A stretch of DNA of 64,000 nt from Cryptomeria japonica (taxonomy: Eukaryota; Streptophyta; Pinopsida; Cupressales; Cupressaceae): positions 266,398,192-266,462,191 of the forward strand of contig NC_081406.1 of NCBI RefSeq assembly GCF_030272615.1. Reading direction: 5' to 3'. Under the pieces are notes generated by a model. It saw only the letters and a program-made list of their open reading frames with translations, was not told the DNA's origin and ran no database searches. The translations under genes and the position numbers were made by a program. Numbering within the stretch: the first letter of the stretch is position 1; each line of letters opens with the position of its first letter. Shown piece by piece: positions 55,010-64,000 of the stretch.

Positions 55010-57043
55010 GGAAGATGACAAAGATGTGTTTTTGTCCCTACATGGGAAAATAGGCATCCCATTTTGGTAGATATATTTAGCCATGTGTTAGCATCTTCAA
55101 AACCTATGTAAGTCATTGTTGTATGACAAGTTATGGAATATTCCTATGACAAGGTGTCCAAGTATTACAAGGCATCTTGGATGGAGAATATGGGCACACA
55201 AGTTGGTTTATGATAAGTTGTAACAGAATCAACTATTGTTGGTTATTTATGATGAATTAGATCTTACAAATGTAAGTTTTATCAGTTAGGGCAGATTCTA
55301 TTATAGTTGTAAGATGTGTAAGAGCATGTGTCATACCTATTCTGAGCAAAAATGAAGCGCTCAAGTTTGGAGGAATGTAAGAGGGGTTAGAGAATCTTGG
55401 ACAAGTTTTTGTTGCATACTTAGAGGTGGTTAAAAAATGTGCCTCGTAGATTTAGAAACCCACCTATTTTATCTTGGTCTAGAAGCTACTTCAAACTTGT
55501 AAATATATTGTATGTCTTTTGTGTGGATTTGATGGAGGAGGGAAATTATTCTTTGTAGGGTTACGTTGTTTTATTTCCTCTAGAAGAGAAAGATGTAGAC
55601 TCTATATAAAGTCTTAGAGCCTACAAGTGTATTTTAATTGTTTGTTGTAGATTAATACATTAGTTCAATGCTTTGGAATGTGGAGTTTTTTAACCCAAAA
55701 GGAGCTTTCCCCATGTCCATCAGTGTTTCTTCTCTTCCACATATCTTTCTTCTAATCTTCTTATTTCATGTTCTTGAAGTGTTGATTTACATGGAATTAT
55801 GCTACCAAAATTTTATTATATTTGCAAACTACATTTTATTTTCTCTAAGGGTTAATGGATGGGAAATTAACTATGCTTTTTCCACTTAAATGGTTTAGTC
55901 TAGTATGTTTTAGTATCAATTGTTGACATCAATTAAAGGAAAAACATAGGATATTGACGGTGCATACTTGATCTCAAATATCTTTTTGAGATCATCTTTC
56001 CATTTCATTTGGTTTCAAAGCTAAGATACATGGTTTACATGTGTTTGCATGTGAAGATCCATAGTGTTCAAGGTTTTGCATATTTCTTCTATTATGGTTT
56101 CTTGGATTGGAAAGCTACAAGGAATTTGTTATGGATAAATGAAAAAAATATTAATCATTGTTTGAATGTAGATATTGCAGTTGATCTTACTTTCAAGATG
56201 TAGTGGGCAATTGAAGGATGAAGAAGATGGAGTTTTATGGAGTTGATTGTGGGTTACACTTGATTTGATATTGATCTGGAGCTTATGTTTGACAATATAT
56301 TATAACCCTCATGCATGGTGATATTATTTCATTCTATTGTTGTGTGTAGCATATTATTCATATTGGGTGTTAGTTTTTTGACTCCTTGGTAATATGGAGA
56401 AACTTGGGTTGTCATGACTATGGTTTGTTGTGCTTGTGTTAGGTGCTTGGTTTTAATCTCTCATATTGGAAGATATTGTTTCATTAGTCTGAATGCATGT
56501 AGCCTATAGATTTGATATTGGATGATCTAAATTCTTTTGGAGCAACCTAGCTCCTTTGTATGTATATTCTTGATGATGGTTGTGAAGTTGGCCTACAAAT
56601 GGCTTAAGTTCTTAGACCTTTTCTTTCTTTTGGTTGATTGTACTTGCACGTGTTTAATTTCATGTTGGTTGGATCTAATGGTTTTGTAGAATTTACATTC
56701 AAAATCTATGGTTATGCTTATCTATATTATTTCACTATTCTAGTTTGACTATTTTGGTGATTTTCAGACTGGTGGATCTTCCAGATGATAGGTGGATATG
56801 GATTTTCATGTGTGTTACATGACACATTGGTTTTGTAGGTTTTACATAGTTAACCAGAATGTGTGGTTTTGTAGATCTACAAATAAGCTATTTTTTTTAA
56901 AGATTATGATTCCCTTAGGGTATTCTTGGATGTAAGATAGTTGTAGTTTTGTATGTATGCTTTGTGCATGGTGTGTGGAGGTTTGTAGATTTTTTATGAG
57001 GAAATATTGGTATATTTTGCCACTAGTTATTTATGAGTTGTGA
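55010..57043. other. Decayed sequence, possible LTR promoter
   Basis: Mostly unassignable T-rich DNA. A TCTATATAAAGTC motif near 55597 after a region resembling retroelement U3 may be a decayed LTR core promoter. Short frames at 55668 and 56009 have no recognised domain. Confidence 0.4.
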
Positions 57044-57061
57044 AGTTGATATGTTTTTTTT
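57044..57061. repeat. SINE target site duplication, left copy
   Basis: AGTTGATATG followed by eight T; 17 of 18 bases match 57189-57206. Confidence 0.8.
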
Positions 57062-57188
57062 TATATATATAGGTAATGGGCCGAAGCCGATAAGGTGTAC
57101 ATACTCTATCCCCTTTGTGCGATTTGAAATTGTGACCTCTATTTCAAGAGCACAAGTTCTCCATCACTAGGCCAACTCAAGTTGTACT
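57062..57188 (-). mobile_element. tRNA-derived SINE-like insertion
   Basis: On the minus strand the body starts AGTACAACTTGAGTTGG and has an A-box-like TGGCCTAGTGATGG and, some 40 bases on, a B-box-like ATTTCAAATCG (consensus GGTTCGANTCC). It ends in a TATATATA/A-rich tail. Length is about 127 bases, flanked by 18-bp near-perfect duplications with an A-rich edge, as expected for LINE-driven insertion. The family name is not known to me. Confidence 0.75.
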
Positions 57189-57206
57189 AGTTGGTATGTT
57201 TTTTTT
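57189..57206. repeat. SINE target site duplication, right copy
   Basis: AGTTGGTATG followed by eight T; one mismatch to 57044-57061. Confidence 0.8.
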
Positions 57207-59976
57207 AATAAGATTTAGGACAACCTATTTATTTTAAAGGTTTTATAGTTTTCTTGTTCTACTAAAGTCATGGGTTTGTGTAGATTTGGAGTATTTCCAT
57301 TGGCGGATTTAGATTTGCACAAAGATGGTCTTCCATGTTAACAAAATCTACAGTTTATAGTTTTGTGAAAAAGATTTTGTTCAGACTCTTAGAGCTTTTT
57401 GGATGGAGACAATTTTATATTTACAAGAATGCTTATTTAGTTCTTTGACTATGATGCTCATTTGTGGTTTATTTTTTGTAATTCAAATCCGGTTGGTGAC
57501 TTGGTGTTTAATATTTAAAATCTACATGTTATCTTCTTTGATTTCTTAGTTTTTTATTATTGATGTGAAGGTGAGTTTGCATATTTTACTATTTGGGATC
57601 TATGAGTTGTAAATTTTAGTGGGCTATTTTATCCATTGGTTTCATTGAAGACTTTGATATGGATTTTCTATATCCCCAAATATTTTTATTATTTATGTAG
57701 ATTTAGTGGGTTGGCCTTGTCTTGAGTCATTTTTGCATTGATATGGTATTTTGGGATGAGAGGATAAATATTTTGAGTACCTAGATAGTCAGTTACTAGG
57801 AATTGTAACATGTTGTTTATCTTCTTGGCTTAGAGATCTTACTTATACTTATTATTGATGATATTACAAGTAAAGTATTTTATTGTGTTAGGGCAATGGA
57901 TGATATTTATTTAGGAAATGGTTGTCATGATGCCATGTGTAGCTTAGTATCACAATTTAATGGGAGCTAGTAGTAGTGGTGTGGATTCATTATTGGTGTT
58001 TGATGATCTTCCTTAGTGTTTTGTGGATGTCTTGGAGGAGCTCTTAAATCTTGTTGTTGCAAAAGAGTTCTTTCACATTCATAGTTTCATTGTTGGAATA
58101 TGATTATCTTAATGTGATTAGAGATGTGGACAACTTGGTTAGCCATGGAGGATTCTTGGAGTCTTTGGTTGAGGTGTTAGTTTATGACTTGTTGATTCTG
58201 ACAGGTGATCTTTGCTTACAAAATGGTTTAGTATTATGTCATGATGTATTCTTGATTACCAATTAGAGTTTTGTCATGATATAGGTTCTTCTGGGAGCAT
58301 GTTATGTTTATTGGAGCATATGATCATATTACGAGGAGACGTCAAATCATGTTGTCTTTAGGGGTTCCTGATTCTATGGTTGGAGCTTTGAAAATGGTTT
58401 GGCTAATTCTCTTGGTATTGAGTACATTGGTCATCTTCTTTGGATCTTAACATGGATTGATCAATTTTTTGTGTTCATGGATACTTGGAGACATTGGGTG
58501 AGGCATTTGTTGAGATGATTACTCTTTGGAAGTTTTAGTAGAAAGTTTGAGTAGCCTTTCACCTAGATATGGATGTGAGTACATGATAGACTCGAGAAGA
58601 GGTTGTTCTTGGAGAAAGTCTATGAGACTTAGTATATCTTGGGGGAGAAATCTTATTCCCAACTCTTAGTCTACTAAGATGGTAATTATCTAAAAGGTAT
58701 TAGCCCATTTTATTTTTGAATGCATTATTTTTATGTTTTCTCATGGATATGGATCTTGAGCTATACTTTCTAGTTTTGAAGGGTTCATTTGAGAAGTTTG
58801 TGGCATGGTTATATCCTTAGGTAATTTATTTGATTCATGAAAATGATTTAAGGGATGTTATTAAGTTTATTTCCTTATATGGGAATGATTTTGAAAGTGA
58901 TCTTCCTTGTTCTAGAGAATATTACATCCATGATGGTGATATCTGATATATATATCTTATTCGATCAAAAGGGATTAAACATTTAGGTGTTGTTGAGGAT
59001 TTTATTTAGGTTGTGAAGGAGATCTTACTTAACATAGCTTAGCACTTTGAGTTGTTGGCAAAAGGACATGATTGTGATATGATTTATAGATTTTCTCTTT
59101 GTTCTATGACTAATTCTTGGAGATTTATGATCACATTGTTCAATGTGATGGACTTGGGAGAGTTATGATGACATGTTATCAAAGATTATGCAACACTTTG
59201 TGTTGCATGTGTAGATCATTTTGATTGTTCTTTTTTACTATATAGTTTAAATATTTGTCACAACTTTGGTATAAGTATTGTTTGGTAGACTTGATATGCC
59301 ATGATTGTTTTTTTAGATTTGATATTATCCATGTTGTGGGAGTTCTTGGGCGTGTGTGTTATTCATTGATAGGTCTGGCACATGGAGCTTATGAGTGCAG
59401 TTTATGTGTTAGATATTTTATTAGCATGAGTTATATTAATGTTTTGGATACCTTCAAGGTATGAATGATTGGATGGTTTAGCAGTTGTGGTTTCTTTTCA
59501 TAGTCATTTAGGTTTTGTAGTTGGATGTTAACAATTGCTTGTGGTTGTTTTTCTAATTGTGTTTGATCTTATTTTGGAGGAAGTTTCAACTTCAAAGTTG
59601 TGTTTTGGTAATGAGTTTGAATTCAAATATATTGATGCTTCTATAAAGCTCATGACAACAATGGAGTTGTAATAGTAGTTTGTATGTCTTATTATTACTT
59701 TTGTTCAATGCTTGTATTCTTTAGTTTGGTGCATCTTCATCTTGTTGTGTTCCTTTTCTTCCACAACCAGTATGTTGAATAGGTAGGAGTTCTTGCTTGA
59801 TATGGTTGACATCTTAAATGATATTATAGATATATTACTAGAGCACAAGAGAATGCTATAGATTTGTATGGCTTTGGATGGCTATGATGTTGTATCTCTT
59901 TGTTTGGCCCTTTGCGATTAAATCTTATTCATATTGGTCATGGTAAGGTGTTCAACAAGTGGGAGAATATTGGGAA
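57207..59976. other. Long T-rich stretch, no gene recognised
   Basis: Short frames (58051-58266, 59255-59464) show no known domain. The final bases GTGGGAGAATATTGGGAA before 59977 are purine-rich and could be the PPT of an older element, or plain flank. Confidence 0.45.
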
Positions 59977-60105
59977 TGTAGCATCATAAAATTGTGACCC
60001 TTGTAATTTTTTACTGCATTTGAGTCTTTGCGTTAGCGGACGAATCCCTAAGCCTGATTGGAGACCCGAAACATGCTCATGTCACCAAAAACTTGTATTT
60101 TCCAT

Positions 60106-60110
60106 CACCC
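60106..60110. repeat. Target site duplication CACCC, left copy
   Basis: Directly precedes TGTTACTACTTATC; matches 61283-61287. Confidence 0.88.
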
Positions 60111-61282
60111 TGTTACTACTTATCAAATTGCCATTAGTTTATATTCAAAGTCATACTATATATTCTAGTCGGTTAGTATTACCGAATCATGCAATTGGTA
60201 CACACAGAGAAGTCGGTATGAACAGTCTAGTCGGTTACAGAAGAAAGCAGTCATAGAACGCAGTATTCACCGAGCTATTTACCGAGTATTGTTTCATGGC
60301 TACCAAGTAGTAAAGTTAACTCACCAAGTTGATATTCACCGAGTGAAACGTTTTACTAGATACATTGAACCTGGACATGCACATGAAAACGTGTTACAAG
60401 ATCAAGGCACATGTAACCATTATTACATTGGAAATTGCACTAGAAGATTGTGTATGATTGCAAGGTCAATCTAACCAATGAAATATCTTGTTTAGTTATT
60501 CATTCGAGGAATATTTTTGTAAGATCGAAGCAATGAATTAGATCGCCGCTGTAAGAGATCTATTTATACAACATGGGAAGAAAGAAGTGTATGAGTGTAT
60601 GAATGAATGTGTGTGTATGTATGAAGGAAGACTGTTACAAAGACACAAAGAGGTCACCGAGAAGGTTATCAGTGAACAGTCAAAGAATAGAGTAAACAGA
60701 AGGGTTTACCAAGTTACAATATGGGTTACTGAGGTATGCTACAAGCTAGATAATCTTATTCTGAGCACATAGAATCTGCTATAACATTTCAGATGTAAAG
60801 TTGCAGATATTTGTAAAGTCTTATTGTAATATTTTGAAGTTGGAAGAGAAACCTTTAACAGGGTAAAAGACTCTAACCAAGTCTATAAATTGTAAATCCT
60901 CTAACCAGGTGCAGCATTCATATAGTGTTGTAAAATCCTTTAGTAAGGTTGATCTAATAGATCTTGTTACTCCTAACAGGGTAAGCTATCAGAAATAGCT
61001 AAATGTAGCTCTAACCGAGCAATCTTTATTATTGCAGTAGTAAAGTTGTGGGTGCCATCCCCACCGCAGTTTTTCTCTCTAACCAAGAGTTTCTGTGTGA
61101 ACAAAATGTATGTGTTATGGAGTGAATCATGTATGATTGTTATCTGTTTGTTTTAACTTTATTTTATGTTACTGCACTATTCTATTTATGCATAATAGTA
61201 AGGTTATTATTGAAGAAAAGTTTTGGAGTACTGATTCACCCTTCCCCTCTCAATACATTAGCTTTCCATATTGGGCCTAACA
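60111..61282 (+). mobile_element. Solo copia-type LTR
   Basis: 1172 bases with TGTTAC...CTAACA ends and perfect CACCC flanks, with no internal region. The block GAGCACATAGAATCTGCTAT and following bases to GTTGCAGATAT near 60757-60812 is nearly identical to the copia LTR at 12158-12210, and ACCGAG and GTTTTTC motifs recur, so it is a related family. A solo LTR forms when the two LTRs of a full element recombine. The frame at 61129-61473 crosses its right end and is not real. Confidence 0.88.
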
Positions 61283-61287
61283 CACCC
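61283..61287. repeat. Target site duplication CACCC, right copy
   Basis: Identical to 60106-60110. Confidence 0.88.
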
Positions 61288-61508
61288 CGCATTGCCTTTC
61301 CTAAATTAGGGCAGGACAGGGTGTGGCACCCCTATCCCCCCAGGACAGGGGCGTGGCACCCCTATCCTTGGTGTGGAACCCTTGTCCTAGCCCTATTTTG
61401 GGCCTCCTTTGATCATATCTTGCATTGGGCTTGTCAATTGTTGAGCGGGAAAAGTTTTCCTATGTTGGCCTAAGATAGAAAATTAGCTAACTACCCCTAA
61501 TTGGCAAG

Positions 61509-61517
61509 TATATAAGG
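61509..61517 (+). promoter_or_regulatory. TATA box of the gypsy-type LTR
   Basis: TATATAAGG in the middle of the LTR, upstream of a long leader. A plausible U3 promoter, now separated from the upstream U3 by the solo LTR. Confidence 0.5.
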
Positions 61518-62310
61518 AGAATTTCCCCTCCTATTTGCATAAACAGAAAAAATTAAGTTGATAAGCGAATTTGATCATAAACATTCAAGCATTCAAGCAT
61601 TCAATCAAGCATTGAGCATTTCAAGTCTCCTTTCAAGGCAAGGTGTTGCATTCAAGTCAAGGATTCAACCATTGAAGAGGATATTTCTATCAACATTCAA
61701 GACATCCTATTTCACATATCCTTTCAAGAAAATTCATTAACATTTCAATTACATCCCCTTCTTGAGGTGGATTTTACTTTAGACATTTCCTTTCATTTAC
61801 TTGCAACATTTTTCAATCACTTAGTTAATTCCAAAATGGGGTTTGACCTGAAGGAAAACCCCCAATCCCAACAACATTTTCCTCTCTTTTTGTGTGTAGG
61901 TTGCATGTGCATAGCTATAATTGCAGGTTTAGGCTTCATTTTCAAAGACAGAAAACTCTTTTCATCTTGATATTTTACTACTAATTCCAGTGCACAGCTC
62001 CATCCTGCATCTCTATCTCAAGATATAATTGCTTCTTTGTCATTCCTATACTTAGTCTCAATTTACTTAATTCAACTAGTCTATTATAAAAGAGGGTTAG
62101 TTTACTTTCCTAATGCATTCTAAATTCCCTACAATTCACTTAGCATTCAATCTCTCTCCATTGGGATTGGATCTAGTGGATTCAACCCCTCTTTTAATGT
62201 AATGTGTGTGAAAAGTTGAAGGGAATCCTTTGTGAAACATTCATCCCTTGCTTGAGGGGAGTAAAGCTTTCCACTTGATCTCCCCTCATCACTTTTCACC
62301 ATATAGCATT

Positions 62311-62326
62311 TTGGTGAACCCGATGT
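62311..62326 (+). other. Primer-binding-site-like sequence
   Basis: TTGGTGAACCCGATGT begins two bases after the LTR end CA. It starts with the TGG that pairs with a tRNA CCA end. I did not assign the tRNA. Confidence 0.5.
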
Positions 62327-62329
62327 CTT

Positions 62330-63440
62330 ACATGCTTTACATTAAAAATTGTTGCATATTTTTCATTTACAAGTTTAATTTTCTTGCACTTTATAAAACT
62401 TAGTGGTTAATTCAATCAAAACCCTAGTTGTTAAAATCAAAATTGAACTTGTGTTTTGCAAAAATTGCTATCTATTGTCTTAGTTGTAAAAAATACATTT
62501 CTTGTCAAATTCAATTCTTTCATTGTCTTGTTCAGTTTGCAAATCAAAATTACAAAATTAAGTGGTTATTTTTCAAACATCAACTTGAACTTGTGCAAAA
62601 ATTGGATTTACATTTAATTTTCAGATTTGTGACCATTTTCAAACTTGTATTCTTGCCTAAAATTCAAAATTTCAATTTCCCTCCTTTTTCCAAAATTTAA
62701 AATTTCAAAATTCGGTGGTTAGGTCCTAAAACCCTAATTTTTAAATTTACTTGGATTTTGTGCAAATTTCAATCAATTTCAGTTTTCTAAATATTATTTA
62801 AGGTGGCCCTATCCATTAGGTTTGACCTTTTTCAAAATTGCAATTCAATTTCTCATCTTTTTCAAAACCCTAATAGGGTCCTATTTTGACATTCAAACCT
62901 TAATTTCATCTATCTAGAGATTGTAAAATCAATCAATATTTTGGGGTTAGCTCTCAAATCATCGTAACTTTCATTCCTGAAAATTTTCAAAAAAGTTGGG
63001 AGGACTGGGTGCAACTTCAACCTGATCTTTGGCTTTTTTCCCAAAATTTTGGGAGACTGTTATGACTATGTTTAATTGCTTAAATCCAGAAAACTGGTTG
63101 ATTTTGTCAAATTTTGATCCTCTAAAATTAAAAAAAACTTCCTAATTTCAACATTACAACTTTAAAAGAGACATTAAAAATTAAATGGTTAATTATAATC
63201 TGCCCTAATATTAAGATCTTAATTTTGTCAATTTTAATTTTGAAATTAAGTGGTATCCCATAGGCCCTAATTTTAAATTTCAATCTCTTTTTATTTATCA
63301 TAAATTTTCTTGGAGATTGTGTCATTATTCAATTTTGCAAACTTTTTTCCCAAAATTCAAAATTCAAATTCATATTTCAAATTTTCCCTCTAGTGCATGA
63401 GTTTTACAACTATTAGTCCTACCTATACTATCCTCGTTAG
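62330..63440 (+). other. AT-rich leader of the right-end element
   Basis: Long non-coding leader rich in AAAATT/AATTTT words and repeated CAAAATTCAAA-like segments, typical of gypsy 5' leaders. Short frames at 62428-62700 and 63128-63325 are compositional. Confidence 0.5.
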
Positions 63441-63444
63441 ATGA

Positions 63445-64000
63445 AGCATTAGAATTAAGGCTTCCCAAGGTTTAATTCCTGAAGGGATGGAGCCTAATTT
63501 AGCTGACTTATACAATGAGGATATGGCTAATTCTTCCCATCCTAATAACATCCCTATCTACCCAATTGATGATTCCCATTATGAAGAAGAAGCTTTGACT
63601 AGAGTTTCCATAGATCAACTATTAAAATTGGACAACCAATTTGACAACTTCCAACAATGGATGTCCCAAGAATATCCCAATAGTGAAGCTCTTCCATTAA
63701 TTGAAGGTCTAAAATGCATGATTCAAAGTGATAAGAATGAAATTGATATATTGTATGGTATTGCTCACATTGTTGATTCTAATGTTATGCCTATGAAGAG
63801 TTGTGCTGAGAACTTAGGTTATTCACAACCTTCTACACAAATAAATCATTATATTCCTTTGACCACTTCAATGACTAGTATTCCTACTTTCATTTCAAAC
63901 ATCATGTCTACTGCAACTCAAAATGTCATACCTACAAACTTTAGTCATGGGAGAAATCCCTCTTCTTCATTCAATCCTCCATCTTTATCTATTCCTTCAA
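63445..64000 (+). CDS. Gag-like frame, partial (runs off the window)
   Basis: Open after a TGA at 63442-63444 with no stop to the last base; the first ATG is 63487, giving 171 codons so far. It begins MEPNLADLYNEDM, continues RVSIDQLLKLDNQFDNFQQW, then turns Ser/Thr/Asn/Pro-rich (SHGRNPSSSFNPPSL). Position after LTR, PBS and leader, and the Ser/Pro-rich composition, point to the N-terminal part of a gypsy Gag. No capsid or zinc knuckle is reached, so the family assignment is inferred from context. It is the only long undamaged retroelement frame start in the window. Confidence 0.6.

Larger units (their letters stand above)
59977..62308 (+). repeat. 5' LTR of a gypsy-type element, split by a solo LTR
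   Basis: The left piece 59977-60110 begins TGTAGCATCATAAAATTGTG; the right piece 61288-62308 ends CACCATATAGCA. Together they form an LTR of about 1.15 kb once the 60111-61282 insertion and one duplication copy are subtracted. A TATATAAGG box lies at 61509. A PBS-like site and a gag-like frame follow, which fixes the orientation. Confidence 0.75.

Noticed and set aside
61129-61473. 114-codon plus-strand frame
   Set aside because: It crosses the right end and target duplication of the solo LTR, so it is a chimera of two repeats.

Overview
The window looks like plant nuclear DNA of the large-genome, gene-poor kind, and a conifer or other gymnosperm is the likely source. That source is inferred from style: one intron-rich nuclear gene surrounded by LTR retrotransposons of several ages, nested insertions, AT-rich decayed DNA, and initiator-Met tRNA primer sites. 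Nothing bacterial or organellar was seen. Nearly all other open frames are retrotransposon debris or chance.

Layout: (1) 460-9801 is a full-length minus-strand Ty3/gypsy chromovirus with ~2.2 kb LTRs, PBS, PPT, degraded gag-pol-chromodomain and the 5-bp target duplication GTTCA. (2) 11173-18826 is a full-length plus-strand Ty1/copia element with ~1.5 kb LTRs, PBS, PPT, duplication GAAAC, several stops and one frameshift. (3) 18.8-27.1 kb is decayed sequence with two irregular motif-repeat fields and a possible old LTR. (4) 27133-29465 is a short LTR element without pol (duplication TAAAC) that carries a small frame of its own. (5) 30.1-32.8 kb holds a gag-like fragment and a minus-strand copia remnant (one LTR, PPT, gag, no pol). 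(6) 34735-34995 is a three-copy 87-bp tandem repeat.

(7) 35877-46637 holds the only convincing host gene, a minus-strand UMP-CMP kinase. I assembled it from eight coding exons with consistent splice phases, an upstream exon with a TATA box, a possible cassette exon, and two competing terminal exons. One of those would add a hydrophobic tail anchor.

(8) 48.2-55.0 kb contains an LTR with an internal 48-bp minisatellite, decayed gypsy gag in two places, and three tandem ~810-bp copies. (9) 57044-57206 is a tRNA-derived SINE-like insertion with an 18-bp target duplication. (10) 59977 to the end is the 5' part of another gypsy-type element: an LTR split by a 1.17-kb solo copia-type LTR (duplication CACCC), a PBS-like site, and the open start of a gag-like frame running off the window.

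The kinase would phosphorylate UMP and CMP in pyrimidine nucleotide supply. The rest is selfish DNA whose insertion order can partly be read from nesting and target duplications.
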